A DNA stretch of 64,000 nt, taken from NCBI RefSeq assembly GCF_030160715.1, contig NZ_BSOW01000002.1, forward strand, positions 62,001 to 126,000, written 5' to 3'. Under the pieces are notes generated by a model. The model saw only the letters and a program-made list of their open reading frames with translations, had not been told where the DNA came from and ran no database searches. Below, in pieces: positions 42,794 through 52,514 of this stretch (positions are counted from its first letter, which is position 1; every line of letters starts with the position of its first letter). The DNA comes from Bradyrhizobium iriomotense (lineage in GTDB: Bacteria; Pseudomonadota; Alphaproteobacteria; Rhizobiales; Xanthobacteraceae). Both the position numbers and the translations under genes were made by a program.

Positions 42794-44122
42794 CTACCCC
42801 GCATCCATATCGCCGCGTTCGCGCTGGCCGCTGAGCCAGAGCGCCACGAGGGTCCACAGCGCGCCGGACAGCAGATAGGCGCCCGACGCGATGACGCCGA
42901 GATTGGTCGCAAGCAGGAGTGCAGCAAGCGGGGCAAAGCCCGCGCCGAACAGCCAGGCCATGTCGGAGGTCAGGGCGGAGGCCGTGTAGCGATACATCTG
43001 CTTGAAGTTGGACGCGATCGCGCCGGAGGACTGGCCGAAGGACAGGCCGAGCAGGATGAAGCCGAGCACCATGTAGATGGTCTCGCCGAACGCGCCGGCG
43101 TCGAGCAGTTGCGGGGCAAAGCCGCTATAGACCGCGATCGCGATCGCCGAGCCCATCAGCAGCGATTTGCGGCCGACGCGGTCGGCGATGATGCCGGAGG
43201 CCACGATCGCCGCGACACCGAAGGCGGCCCCGACGATCTCGATGATCAGGAAGCGCACCGGGCTTTCGCGCGTGAACAGGAACACCCAGGACAGCGGAAA
43301 CACCGTGACCATGTGGAACAGCGCGAAGCTCGCCAGCGGCGCGAAGGCCCCGAGCATGATGTTGTGGCCTTCGCGCGCGACGGTGTCGGAGATGCGCGAG
43401 GGCTGCAAATCGCGGGTCTCGAACAGCGAGGCATATTCCTCCGTCGCGACCATGCGCAGGCGCGCGAACAGCGCCACGACGTTGATGGCGAAGGCGACGA
43501 AGAACGGATAGCGCCAGCCCCAGTCGAAGAAATCGTCGGCCGAGAGATTGCCGGCGAAATATGCAAACAGCGCGCTCGCCACGATCAGCCCGAGCGGAGC
43601 CCCGAGCTGCGGCACCATCGCATACCAACCGCGCTTGCTCGGCGGCGCATTCAGCGCGAGCAGCGAGGCAAGTCCGTCCCACGCACCGCCCCAGGCGAGG
43701 CCCTGCGCGGCACGCGCGAGCGCCAACAGCCAGATCGCGGCCGCGCCGATCTCGCTGTAGCCGGGCAGGAACGCGATCGCCACGGTCGCGGTACCTAGGA
43801 GAAACAGCGCGGTGACCAGCTTTGCTGTCTTGCCGTATTCGCGGTCGATCGTCATGAAGATGACGGTGCCGAGCGGCCGGGCCATGAAAGCGAGCGCGAA
43901 GATGGCGAAGGAGTAAAGCGTGCCGGTCAGTTCGGTGGCGAACGGAAAGACCAGGCGCGGAAACACGATCACCGAGGCGATCGCGTAGACGAAGAAGTCG
44001 AAGAATTCCGAGGTGCGGCCGATGATGACGCCGATGGCGATCTCGCCGGGGCTGGCCTGGTCGTGGCCATGCTCGCCCGTGTGGAGGTCTGCCATTGCGG
44101 GGGTTTGTGCCGTCGCCATCAT
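42794..44122 (-). CDS. MFS transporter, metabolite:H+ symporter family
   Basis: The 442-residue membrane protein has about 12 helices and the MHS pattern: GVIIGRTSEFFDFFVYAIAS in helix 1, then LAFMARPLGTVIFMTIDREYG at the first loop and GIIADRVGRKSLLMG at the second. It takes up a carboxylate or compatible solute with protons. It begins 175 bases from the divergent cyoA gene. Substrate unknown. Confidence 0.88.
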   Translation of the reverse strand: MMATAQTPAMADLHTGEHGHDQASPGEIAIGVIIGRTSEFFDFFVYAIASVIVFPRLVFPFATELTGTLYSFAIFALAFMARPLGTVIFMTIDREYGKTAKLVTALFLLGTATVAIAFLPGYSEIGAAAIWLLALARAAQGLAWGGAWDGLASLLALNAPPSKRGWYAMVPQLGAPLGLIVASALFAYFAGNLSADDFFDWGWRYPFFVAFAINVVALFARLRMVATEEYASLFETRDLQPSRISDTVAREGHNIMLGAFAPLASFALFHMVTVFPLSWVFLFTRESPVRFLIIEIVGAAFGVAAIVASGIIADRVGRKSLLMGSAIAIAVYSGFAPQLLDAGAFGETIYMVLGFILLGLSFGQSSGAIASNFKQMYRYTASALTSDMAWLFGAGFAPLAALLLATNLGVIASGAYLLSGALWTLVALWLSGQRERGDMDAG

Positions 44123-44209
44123 GCGCCCTTAACGTCCTGAAAATCAAAGCCAACCACCCGGCGGGCGCCGGGCAATCTGCCCATGTCTGGCTCATCATTC
44201 CGCACTGCA

Positions 44210-44232
44210 ACATTGGACAAATTGTCCAATGT
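44210..44232. promoter_or_regulatory. Perfect palindrome in the divergent region before cyoA
   Basis: The arms ACATTGGACAA and TTGTCCAATGT are exact, with one central base. This length and perfection suggest a binding site for a dimeric regulator. It lies 66 bases before the cyoA start and 88 bases from the MFS gene start, so it could control either. The regulator is not known. Confidence 0.6.
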
Positions 44233-44297
44233 CCCAAATGGTGCGCCGCAGCTACGCCTTGGCTAGACTACCGAATTTCCAACCAGAAGGCCTACCT

Positions 44298-45470
44298 GTG
44301 TCCCGTCTACTGATGATCTTAAGGATCTTGGCGCTACTACCTTTGGCGGTCGCTCTCGGCGGCTGCAACTACGTCGTGCTTGCGCCGGCCGGTGATATCG
44401 CCGCGCAACAGCGCGACCTCGTCATCATCTCCACCGTGCTCATGCTGCTGATCGTCGTACCCGTGATGGCGCTGACGGTGCTGTTCGCCTGGCGCTACCG
44501 CCAGTCCAACAAGTCCGCCCGCTACGAGCCCGAATGGGACCACTCGACCAAGCTCGAGCTGGTGATCTGGTCGGCGCCGCTGCTGATCATCATCTGCCTG
44601 GGCGCGCTGACCTGGATGGGCACGCATCTGCTCGATCCCTATCGTTCGCTCGACCGCATCGCCGCCAATCAGCGCATCGATGAGGCGACGGTGCCGCTCG
44701 AGGTCGAAGTCGTCGCGCTCGACTGGAAGTGGCTCTTCATCTATCGCGACTACGGCATCGCCACCGTCAACGAGCTGGCTGCTCCCGTCGATCGCCCGAT
44801 CGACTTCCGCATCACCGCCTCGACGGTGATGAACTCGTTCTACATCCCCGCGCTCGCCGGCCAGATCTACGCGATGCCGGGCATGGAGACCAAGCTGCAC
44901 GCGGTGGTCAACCACGCCGGCACCTATAAGGGCTTTTCGGCGAACTACTCCGGCGCCGGCTTCTCCGGCATGCACTTCGCCTTCCACGGCCTCGACGACA
45001 AGGGCTTTGCCGAGTGGGTCGCGAAGGCGAAAGCCGCGGGCGGAACGCTCGGCCGCAGCGAATATCTCCAGCTCGAGAAGCCGACCCAGAACGAGCCGGT
45101 GCGCCGCTTCGCCAGCGTCGATGCCGATCTCTACCGCCTCATCCTCAACATGTGCGTCGAGCCCGGCAAGATGTGCATGAGCGAGATGATGGCGATCGAC
45201 GCCAAGGGCGGCGCCGGCCATGAAGGCATGAACAACACCCTGCCGCTCACCTACGACAAATACGCCCGCCGCGGCACCGCGCTCGGCCCCGAGCCGACGT
45301 TCGTCGCCGGCACCTGCACGCCGGATGCCCCGCAGGGACAGACGAGCGCCGCGATCAAGGCCCCCGCCGACACCACGCCGCTGCTTGGCGCCGGGTTGAA
45401 GCGGCCGACCTTCACGCCGCTCAAGTCGACGTCCTTCTTCCTCGGCCAGCGTCCGAAATCAGACTCCTGA
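44298..45470 (+). CDS. cyoA: Cytochrome o ubiquinol oxidase subunit II
   Basis: The 390-residue lipoprotein subunit has a lipobox in ALGGC, two transmembrane helices ([21 protein letters not shown] and [20 protein letters not shown]) and a periplasmic cupredoxin domain ([40 protein letters not shown]). The CuA ligands of cytochrome c oxidases are absent, as expected for a quinol oxidase. The GTG at 44298 follows AGAAGG; the start at 44229 would precede the signal by too many polar residues and overlap the palindrome. First gene of the operon. Confidence 0.92.
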   Translation: MSRLLMILRILALLPLAVALGGCNYVVLAPAGDIAAQQRDLVIISTVLMLLIVVPVMALTVLFAWRYRQSNKSARYEPEWDHSTKLELVIWSAPLLIIICLGALTWMGTHLLDPYRSLDRIAANQRIDEATVPLEVEVVALDWKWLFIYRDYGIATVNELAAPVDRPIDFRITASTVMNSFYIPALAGQIYAMPGMETKLHAVVNHAGTYKGFSANYSGAGFSGMHFAFHGLDDKGFAEWVAKAKAAGGTLGRSEYLQLEKPTQNEPVRRFASVDADLYRLILNMCVEPGKMCMSEMMAIDAKGGAGHEGMNNTLPLTYDKYARRGTALGPEPTFVAGTCTPDAPQGQTSAAIKAPADTTPLLGAGLKRPTFTPLKSTSFFLGQRPKSDS

Positions 45471-45480
45471 GAGAGCACGC

Positions 45481-47487
45481 ATGTCTACCAATCCTGATCT
45501 CATCAAGCTCGTCTTCGGGCGGCTCAGTCTCGAATCACTGCCGCTGCACGAACCGATCGTCGTCGGCACCTTCGGCGTGGTCGCACTCGGCGGTCTCACG
45601 CTGCTCGCCGGCCTGACCTATTTCCGCCTGTGGGGCTATCTGTGGCGCGAGTGGTTCACCACCGTCGACCACAAGCGCATCGGCATCATGTACATGATCC
45701 TCGGCATCGTCATGCTGCTGCGCGGCTTTGCCGACGCCCTGATGATGCGCCTGCAGCAGGCGATCGCCTTCGGCGGCTCGGACGGCTACCTCAACGCCCA
45801 TCACTACGACCAGGTCTTCACCGCCCACGGCGTGATCATGATCTTCTTCGTGGCGATGCCGTTCGTCACGGGCCTGATGAACTACGTGGTGCCGCTCCAG
45901 ATCGGCGCGCGCGACGTGTCGTTCCCGTTCCTGAACAATTTCAGCTTCTGGATGACGGTCGGCGGCGCGGTACTGGTGATGATGTCGCTGTTCATCGGCG
46001 AATTCGCCCGCACCGGCTGGCTCGCTTACCCGCCGCTGTCGAACATCGGCTACAGCCCTGACGTCGGCGTCGACTATTACATATGGGCGCTGCAGGTCGC
46101 CGGCGTCGGCACGACGCTATCGGGCATCAACCTGATCTGCACCATCGTCAAGCTGCGTGCGCCGGGCATGAGCATGATGAAGATGCCCGTGTTCACCTGG
46201 ACCTCGCTCTGCACCAACGTGCTGATCGTCGCCTCCTTCCCGGTGCTGACCGTCGTGCTCGCGCTGCTCTCGCTAGACCGCTACATCGGCACCAACTTCT
46301 TCACCAGCGACTTCGGCGGCAGCCCGATGATGTATGTGAACCTGATCTGGATCTGGGGCCACCCCGAGGTCTACATCCTGGTTCTGCCCGCGTTCGGCAT
46401 CTTCTCCGAGGTGACCTCGACGTTCTCGGGCAAGCGGCTGTTCGGCTATACCTCGATGGTCTACGCCACGGTGGTCATCACCATCCTGTCGTATTTGGTC
46501 TGGCTGCACCACTTCTTCACGATGGGATCGGGCGCCAGCGTCAATTCCTTCTTCGGCATCACCACGATGATCATCTCGATCCCGACGGGCGCGAAGATGT
46601 TCAACTGGCTGTTCACGATGTATCGCGGCCGCATCCGCTTCGAATTGCCGATGATGTGGACGATCGCCTTCATGCTGACCTTCGTGATCGGCGGCATGAC
46701 AGGCGTGCTGCTCGCTGTTCCCCCGGCCGACTTCGTTCTGCACAACAGCCTGTTCCTCATCGCGCACTTCCACAACGTGATCATCGGCGGCGTAGTGTTC
46801 GGCGTGTTCGCCGGCATCGGCTACTGGTTCCCGAAGGCGTTCGGCTTCAAGCTCGATCCGTTCTGGGGCAAGCTGTCGTTCTGGTTCTGGGTCACCGGCT
46901 TCTATCTCGCCTTCATGCCGCTCTATGTGCTCGGCCTGATGGGCGTGACCCGCCGCCTGCGCGTGTTCGACGATCCCAGCCTCCAGATCTGGTTCGTCGT
47001 CGCCGCGATCGGTGCCGGCCTCGTCTTCCTCGGCATCCTCTGCATGCTCATGCAGTTCGCCGTCAGCATCCTCCGCCGCGAGGCGCTCAAGGATGTCACC
47101 GGCGATCCCTGGGACGCGCGCACGCTGGAATGGGCGACCTCTTCGCCGCCGCCGGACTACAACTTCGCCTTCACTCCGGTCGTTCACGACAATGACGCCT
47201 GGTGGGACATGAAGCGCCGCGGCTACAAGCGTCCGCTCACCGGCTTCAGGCCTATCCACATGCCGAGCAACACCGGCACGGGCATCATCCTCGCCGGTCT
47301 GTCGACGGCGATGGCGTTCGGCCTGATCTGGTACATCTGGTGGCTCGCCGCGGTCAGCTTCATCGCGCTGCTCGCGGTCGCGATCGGCCACACCTTCAAC
47401 TATCACCGCGACTACGACATCCCGGCCGATCACGTCGTCCGGACCGAGGAAGCGCGGACCCAACTGCTCGCCGGAGCCAAGTCATGA
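45481..47487 (+). CDS. cyoB: Cytochrome o ubiquinol oxidase subunit I
   Basis: The 668-residue haem-copper oxidase core contains the metal ligands: a histidine in [17 protein letters not shown] in [16 protein letters not shown] near residue 293, the HH pair in [11 protein letters not shown] near residue 342, and three histidines in [12 protein letters not shown] and nearby. It reduces oxygen to water with electrons from ubiquinol and pumps protons. Length matches E. coli CyoB. It is ten bases after cyoA and overlaps cyoC by four bases (ATGA). Confidence 0.96.
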   Translation: MSTNPDLIKLVFGRLSLESLPLHEPIVVGTFGVVALGGLTLLAGLTYFRLWGYLWREWFTTVDHKRIGIMYMILGIVMLLRGFADALMMRLQQAIAFGGSDGYLNAHHYDQVFTAHGVIMIFFVAMPFVTGLMNYVVPLQIGARDVSFPFLNNFSFWMTVGGAVLVMMSLFIGEFARTGWLAYPPLSNIGYSPDVGVDYYIWALQVAGVGTTLSGINLICTIVKLRAPGMSMMKMPVFTWTSLCTNVLIVASFPVLTVVLALLSLDRYIGTNFFTSDFGGSPMMYVNLIWIWGHPEVYILVLPAFGIFSEVTSTFSGKRLFGYTSMVYATVVITILSYLVWLHHFFTMGSGASVNSFFGITTMIISIPTGAKMFNWLFTMYRGRIRFELPMMWTIAFMLTFVIGGMTGVLLAVPPADFVLHNSLFLIAHFHNVIIGGVVFGVFAGIGYWFPKAFGFKLDPFWGKLSFWFWVTGFYLAFMPLYVLGLMGVTRRLRVFDDPSLQIWFVVAAIGAGLVFLGILCMLMQFAVSILRREALKDVTGDPWDARTLEWATSSPPPDYNFAFTPVVHDNDAWWDMKRRGYKRPLTGFRPIHMPSNTGTGIILAGLSTAMAFGLIWYIWWLAAVSFIALLAVAIGHTFNYHRDYDIPADHVVRTEEARTQLLAGAKS

Positions 47488-48113
47488 CGATCGCTGTCAA
47501 GCCGACCCAAACGGGCGAGCCGCTGTTCTATCTCGCCGACGAGCATCCGCATCCGGAAGGCTGGAGCACGCCGCTCGGCTTCTGGATCTATCTGATGAGC
47601 GACTGCCTCATCTTTGCGATCCTGTTTGCGACCTTCGGCGTGCTCGGCGGAAACTATGCGGCAGGTCCCGCGCCAAAGGATCTGTTCGACCTGCCGCTGG
47701 TCGCGGTCAACACCTCGATGCTGCTGCTGTCGTCGATCACTTACGGTTTTGCGATGCTGACGATGCAGCAGAACCGGGTCGGCGCGACGCAAGCCTGGCT
47801 CGCGATCACCGGCCTGTTCGGCCTCGCCTTCATCGGCATCGAGCTCTCCGAGTTCGCCCACATGATCCATGAGGGCGCGACGCCGCAGCGCAGCGCCTTC
47901 CTGTCGTCGTTCTTCACCCTGGTCGGCACCCACGGCCTGCACGTAACTTGCGGTCTGATCTGGCTGGTGACGCTGATGACGCAGGTCTGGCGATTCGGCC
48001 TGATCGAGGCCAACCGCCGCCGGCTGATGTGCCTGTCGATGTTCTGGCACTTCCTCGACGTGGTCTGGATCGGCGTCTTCACCTTTGTCTATCTGATGGG
48101 AATGCTGCGATGA
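47484..48113 (+). CDS. cyoC: Cytochrome o ubiquinol oxidase subunit III
   Basis: The 209-residue membrane subunit has five helices and the family segments [40 protein letters not shown] and [16 protein letters not shown]. It stabilises the oxidase core. Its ATG overlaps the cyoB stop and its own stop overlaps cyoD, so the four subunits are translationally coupled. Confidence 0.95.
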   Translation: MTIAVKPTQTGEPLFYLADEHPHPEGWSTPLGFWIYLMSDCLIFAILFATFGVLGGNYAAGPAPKDLFDLPLVAVNTSMLLLSSITYGFAMLTMQQNRVGATQAWLAITGLFGLAFIGIELSEFAHMIHEGATPQRSAFLSSFFTLVGTHGLHVTCGLIWLVTLMTQVWRFGLIEANRRRLMCLSMFWHFLDVVWIGVFTFVYLMGMLR

Positions 48114-48487
48114 AAACCGAAGCTCACACCTCGCACGCGGCCGATCATCATCACGACGCGCATGCGCACGGCTCGCTCTCGACCTATATGCTGGGCTTCG
48201 TGCTCTCGGTCGTGCTGACCGCGATTCCATTCTGGCTCGTCATGGGGGGCGCACTTCCGAGCAAGCACGTCACCGCGCTCGTGATCATGGCTTTCGCCGT
48301 GGTCCAGATCGTCGTGCACATGATCTACTTCCTGCACATGAACGCCAAGGCCGAAGACGGCTGGAGCATGATGGCGATGATCTTCACCATCGTCATGGTC
48401 GTGATCGCGCTCTCCGGCTCGCTGTGGGTGATGAACCACCTCAACAGCAACATGATGCCGGTCCACCAGATGAGCGGGATGAAGTGA
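48110..48487 (+). CDS. cyoD: Cytochrome o ubiquinol oxidase subunit IV
   Basis: The 125-residue subunit has a histidine-rich N terminus ([14 protein letters not shown]) and three helices ([57 protein letters not shown]) as in CyoD. The histidine-rich start may aid copper handling; that is inference. It overlaps the following SURF1 gene by four bases (GTGA). Confidence 0.93.
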   Translation: MKTEAHTSHAADHHHDAHAHGSLSTYMLGFVLSVVLTAIPFWLVMGGALPSKHVTALVIMAFAVVQIVVHMIYFLHMNAKAEDGWSMMAMIFTIVMVVIALSGSLWVMNHLNSNMMPVHQMSGMK

Positions 48488-49338
48488 GTGCATCCGTGAG
48501 CCACGACGGACGGAAAACGCGCAAGCTCATCAAGGCTGCGCGCCCGTCCCCGTGGCTCACGACGCTCTCTCTCCTCGCCATCGCCGTCCTGATCGGTCTC
48601 GCCGTTTGGCAGGTTCAGCGGCGCGCCTGGAAGCTGGCACTGATCGACCGTGTCGAGGCGCGCGTTCACGCTGCGCCAATCGCGCTGCCGCCGCCCGCGG
48701 CCTGGCCCGCGATCACGGCGGCGAGCGACGAATACCGCCATGTCAGCATCACCGGCCGCCCGCTGAACGACCGGGAGACGCTGGTCAAGGCCGTGACGGA
48801 GGAAGGCCCCGGCTTCTGGGTGCTGACGCCGATTCTGCGCGACGACGGCACGCTCGTCCTGATCAATCGCGGCTTCGTGCCGGCGGACAAGCGCGATCCT
48901 GCGACGCGCGCGGACGGCAACACATCCGGAACGGTCGAGATCACCGGCCTGTTGCGCATGACCGAGCCGAAGGGCGGCTTCCTGCGCGACAACGATCCCG
49001 TGCATGACCGCTGGTTTTCGCGCGACGTCGCGGCGATCGCCGCAGCGCGCAACCTTGGCGCAGTCTCACCCTTCTTCATCGATGCCGACGCCACGCCCAA
49101 CGCCGGCCTGTATCCGATCGGCGGATTGACCGTGATCCGCTTTCCCAATAACCACCTGATTTACGCGCTGACATGGTTTGCGCTGGCCCTTATGCTGGCC
49201 GGTAAACTTTTCGTCACATTCGGCGGCGGGCTGTTCCGTCGCAAGAATCGACGGAACAGCTTTGTCCACGAAGGGGCCGGCGAGACCGCCGCCCGCGGGA
49301 CGGGATCAGATGCTGGAACGATCGTCGAGCCGACCTGA
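48484..49338 (+). CDS. SURF1-family oxidase assembly protein
   Basis: The 284-residue protein has an N-terminal helix (LLAIAVLIGLAVWQVQRRAWK, with the WQ.RR motif), a periplasmic domain with RPLNDRETLVKAV, GPGFWVLTPI and INRGFVPADKRDP, and a C-terminal helix (HLIYALTWFALALMLAGKL). SURF1 proteins assist insertion of haem into oxidases. Here it follows cyoD with overlapping start (GTG 48484; GTG 48496 is an alternative) and so presumably serves the quinol oxidase. The tail overlaps the histidine kinase gene by 29 bases. Confidence 0.9.
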   Translation: MSASVSHDGRKTRKLIKAARPSPWLTTLSLLAIAVLIGLAVWQVQRRAWKLALIDRVEARVHAAPIALPPPAAWPAITAASDEYRHVSITGRPLNDRETLVKAVTEEGPGFWVLTPILRDDGTLVLINRGFVPADKRDPATRADGNTSGTVEITGLLRMTEPKGGFLRDNDPVHDRWFSRDVAAIAAARNLGAVSPFFIDADATPNAGLYPIGGLTVIRFPNNHLIYALTWFALALMLAGKLFVTFGGGLFRRKNRRNSFVHEGAGETAARGTGSDAGTIVEPT

Positions 49339-50707
49339 GAAGGAAAAGCTCCCTCTCGGACATGATGCGGCTGCGCTTCCCGCGCAGGCGGACGGCCGCA
49401 CCGAGCTGACCGCGACGTCCCTGCCCGCGCCGACCGACGACGAGACCAACCGCAAGAACATGGCGCTGCTGATCCAGCTGCGCTGGACCGCGGTCGTCGG
49501 CCAGATCGTCACGATCGGGGCGGCGCATTTCGGGCTCGGCATCGAGCTGCCGCTCACCCGGATGGGCGCGGTGATCTCGGCGCTGGTGCTGCTCAACATT
49601 TCGAGCCTGGTCTGGGTGCGCCATCGCGCCGCGATCACCAACAACGAGCTCTTGGTCGCGCTGATGCTGGACGTCGCAGCGCTTACCGCGCAGCTTTACC
49701 TCAGCGGCGGCGCCACCAATCCCTTCACTTCGCTGTTCCTGTTGCAGGTGACGCTCGGTGCGGTGCTGCTCGATGCGCGCTCGACCTGGTCGCTGGTGAC
49801 GCTGACCTGCGCCGCCTTCGTCTGGCTGACGCTCGCCTACCGGCCGCTGGACCTGCCGCACAACCCCCTGAGCGACACCTACAGCCTGACCGTCGTCGGC
49901 ATGCTCTTTGGATTCGCGCTCAACGCCGTGCTGCTGGTGGTGTTCGTGACCCGCATTAACAGGAACCTTCGCGACCGCGACGCGCATCTGGCGGCGCTGC
50001 GCCAGCATGCCGCCGAGGAGGACCATATCGTGCGCATGGGCCTGCTCGCCTCCGGTGCCGCCCATGAGCTCGGCACTCCGCTCGCCTCGCTCTCGGTCAT
50101 CCTCAACGACTGGCGCCGCATGCCGGATCTCGCGGGCCGCGAAGAGCTCGCCGAGGATCTCTCCGAAATGGAGACCTCGCTGCAACGCTGCAAGTCGATC
50201 GTGACGGGCATCCTGGTCTCGGCCGGCGAAGCCCGCGGCGAGGGATCGGCGCCAACGACGGTGGCCGCCTTCCTGACCGCGCTGGTCGAGGAATGGCGCA
50301 ACGCGCGCTCAGCGCGCACGCTCTACTTCACCAACACCTTCGGCGAGGACGTCGCGATCGTCTCCGACATCGCGCTCAAGCAGGTGATCTTCAACGTGCT
50401 CGACAATGCCTACGAAGTCTCGCGCGACTGGGTCGAGCTTTTGGCCGAGCGGGAGGGCGACCAGCTCGTGCTGTCGATCAGCGACCGCGGCCCGGGCTTT
50501 GCACCGGAGATGCTGGCGCAGCTCGGAAAGCCCTATCAGTCGAGCAAGGGCCGCGCCGGCGGGGGCTTGGGCCTCTTCCTAGTGATGAATGTCGTGCGCA
50601 AGCTCGGGGGCACGGTGACCGCGGAGAACCACAGGAAGCGCGGCGCCACCGTGCGGCTCGTGCTGCCGCTCTCCACGCTTGCCATCGGAGGCGGTTTTGA
50701 CGCCTGA
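49310..50707 (+). CDS. RegB/PrrB-type redox sensor histidine kinase
   Basis: The 465-residue kinase has six membrane helices. Between helices lies GGATNPF near residue 135, the quinone-binding heptapeptide (GGxxNPF) of RegB. The H box is GAAHELGTPLASLSVIL with His about 252. A cysteine in SLQRCKSIVTGIL at residue 294 sits 42 residues on, close to the 40-residue spacing of the redox cysteine in Rhodobacter RegB. The ATP domain shows VLDNAYEVSRD, SDRGPGF and GGGLGLFLV. It probably senses the quinone pool or cellular redox state. It shares its transcript with the oxidase. Confidence 0.88.
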   Translation: MLERSSSRPEKEKLPLGHDAAALPAQADGRTELTATSLPAPTDDETNRKNMALLIQLRWTAVVGQIVTIGAAHFGLGIELPLTRMGAVISALVLLNISSLVWVRHRAAITNNELLVALMLDVAALTAQLYLSGGATNPFTSLFLLQVTLGAVLLDARSTWSLVTLTCAAFVWLTLAYRPLDLPHNPLSDTYSLTVVGMLFGFALNAVLLVVFVTRINRNLRDRDAHLAALRQHAAEEDHIVRMGLLASGAAHELGTPLASLSVILNDWRRMPDLAGREELAEDLSEMETSLQRCKSIVTGILVSAGEARGEGSAPTTVAAFLTALVEEWRNARSARTLYFTNTFGEDVAIVSDIALKQVIFNVLDNAYEVSRDWVELLAEREGDQLVLSISDRGPGFAPEMLAQLGKPYQSSKGRAGGGLGLFLVMNVVRKLGGTVTAENHRKRGATVRLVLPLSTLAIGGGFDA

Positions 50708-51230
50708 GCAGTCCCTGATCATCGTTGAGGACGATTCCGGCTTTGCCCGCACGCTGAAGCGCTCGTTCGAGCGCCGCGGCTATTCCGTCGTGATCGCGGC
50801 CTCGATCGAAGAGGTCCGCAAAGAGCTCGAGGACAAATCATTCGGCCGCGCCGTCGTCGATCTCAAGCTCGGCGGTGCCTCGGGGCTTGCCTGCGTCGAG
50901 CTGCTGCACACCAGCAATCCCGACATGCTGATCGTGGTGCTCACCGGCTTTGCCAGCATCGCCACCGCGGTGGAGGCGATCAAGCTCGGGGCCTGCCACT
51001 ATCTCGCAAAGCCCTCCAACACCGACGACATCGAAGCCGCCTTTCAGAAGGCCGAAGGCAATGCCGAGGTCGCGCTGGATGCGCGCCCCACCTCGATCAA
51101 GACGCTGGAATGGGAACGCATCCACCAGACGCTGATCGAGACGGATTTCAACATCTCGGAAGCCGCACGGCGGCTCGGCATGCACCGCCGCACGCTGGCA
51201 CGGAAGCTCGAGAAGCGGCCGGTGAAGTGA
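50697..51230 (+). CDS. RegA/PrrA-type response regulator
   Basis: The 177-residue regulator has a receiver domain (SLIIVEDDSGFARTLKRSFE, phosphate-accepting Asp about 55 in AVVDLKLGG, LTGFASIATAVEAI, and YLAKPSN) and a C-terminal Fis-type helix-turn-helix (FNISEAARRLGMHRRTLARK) closely matching RegA-family regulators. Most likely start is TTG 50697 after GGAGG, inside the end of the kinase gene. It presumably controls respiration, nitrogen or carbon fixation genes as its relatives (RegR, ActR, PrrA) do. Confidence 0.88.
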   Translation: MTPEQSLIIVEDDSGFARTLKRSFERRGYSVVIAASIEEVRKELEDKSFGRAVVDLKLGGASGLACVELLHTSNPDMLIVVLTGFASIATAVEAIKLGACHYLAKPSNTDDIEAAFQKAEGNAEVALDARPTSIKTLEWERIHQTLIETDFNISEAARRLGMHRRTLARKLEKRPVK

Positions 51231-51295
51231 GGGCGCCTCGATCGCCGTGGTTGGCGGGTTACGCTTCGCTAACCACCCTACGCACACATCAATAA

Positions 51296-51330
51296 GAAAA
51301 GCCCGGCACGAAGCCGGGCTTGAGTTGCGG
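51296..51330 (-). terminator. Rho-independent terminator for the outer-membrane protein gene
   Basis: On the minus strand GCCCGGC-TTCGT-GCCGGGC is followed directly by TTTTCTTATTG. It lies about 40 bases after the stop at 51368. The hairpin also follows the response-regulator gene on the plus strand, but the T run is weak there. Confidence 0.78.
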
Positions 51331-51367
51331 GAACGATGAATGCCGCTGTGAATTCGGTGCAGCGCGA

Positions 51368-52189
51368 TCAATACTTCGCGACCACCGGCCCGCCGAATTG
51401 GTACGCCAATCCGACCGACACGGCGTGGGTCTTCACGCTCTGGGTCATGAAGACGGAATCGATCGTCCGCGGGAAGAACTCGTGGTCGACATGTCCGAAA
51501 TCGGCGTAGCGATATTCGACCCGCGCAAGCCAGTTGGTCCAGACCTTGGCTTCGACGCCGCCGCCCACGGTCCATCCGGTGGCGACCTTGTTGAACGTTT
51601 CGGAGCGATTGGCGACACACCACGGCCCTGCGAGCATGCAGTTCGCATTCAGCGAGACGTCCTGCCAGGCAATGCCACCGGTGCCGAACAGCATCACGCT
51701 CGGTGCCACCAGCCAGCCGACGCGGCCACGAATGCTCGCGTCCCACCCGAGCTTTACGGTGGTGTTATCGTTCGCGATGACAGAGGCGGCGGTGCCAGCC
51801 CCCCAGGTGCCGGGGACGCCGGCAAGCGTCTTCTTGTTGTCCGCCCAGGCAATATCGCCCTCGATGCCGATCACCCAGGACGGCGCGATCTGCCAGTTGT
51901 AGCCGGCGTAGCCGCCGCCACGAAACGACGTGCTGTTGAAGCTCGCGGGGTTACCCTGGGGAAGCCTGAAGGCCTCAAATGCGCTGACGGGATCTTCCAA
52001 CGCGGTCGAAGTCCAGGTCGTATCGGACCAGCGGGCCCCCACGTCCGCACCGAGATAAAACCCGGTCCAGCTCTCCACCACGGCAGCCGCGGGCGCCTTG
52101 GTATAGGGACGGGCGGCAAGGTCGGCGGCGTGGGCGGCGCCGATCCCGGCAATGGCGGCAAAGGCCGCGGCGAACAGAACTCGCTTCAT
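51368..52189 (-). CDS. Outer-membrane beta-barrel protein (Omp25/31-like)
   Basis: The 273-residue protein has a signal peptide (FAAAFAAIAGIGAAHAAD) followed by LAARPYTKAP, the pattern of many rhizobial outer-membrane antigens. Its alternating barrel strands include WTGFYLGADVGARWS, GGYAGYNWQIAPSWVIGIEG and WLARVEYRYADFGHVDHEF. The end AVSVGLAYQFGGPVVAKY is the C-terminal strand. Probable eight-stranded barrel in the outer membrane. A terminator follows, so it is a single-gene unit. Confidence 0.9.
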   Translation of the reverse strand: MKRVLFAAAFAAIAGIGAAHAADLAARPYTKAPAAAVVESWTGFYLGADVGARWSDTTWTSTALEDPVSAFEAFRLPQGNPASFNSTSFRGGGYAGYNWQIAPSWVIGIEGDIAWADNKKTLAGVPGTWGAGTAASVIANDNTTVKLGWDASIRGRVGWLVAPSVMLFGTGGIAWQDVSLNANCMLAGPWCVANRSETFNKVATGWTVGGGVEAKVWTNWLARVEYRYADFGHVDHEFFPRTIDSVFMTQSVKTHAVSVGLAYQFGGPVVAKY

Positions 52190-52514
52190 TTTGAGAACCT
52201 CAAGTCAGTTAGATCGGCTCGCGCCGCGGCGGTACCCGACCTCGATGGTCTCGCCTTATGTCGCCGGCAAGCTAGCAACGACCCCGTCCGCCTTCTTGGA
52301 CGGACGCGAACACCATGCGGACTTGCGCGAAATCGCTAGCGGTTCTGTCACCATGTGTTGCGCGGCCGCGACACACCGGGCTGGCCGCACGACCGGAACT
52401 CCGCCTGCGGCGCCGTCGTGAGGCTGGCGCGACAACCGTCTCCGCACTATTCGTTTGTTGCGGCCGCTGACGTTCGTCAATGTGCTGCAACGGCCCACGC
52501 GAGGAGATCGCCCA
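52190..52514. other. Intergenic stretch without a gene
   Basis: The 325 bases between the divergent outer-membrane protein and cyclase genes contain only short, poorly coding frames. Both promoters must lie here. I see no clear operator or RNA structure. Confidence 0.5.

Noticed and set aside
46273..47463. 396-residue antisense frame inside cyoB
   Set aside because: Shadow of the conserved oxidase gene; charged low-complexity sequence with no ribosome site.
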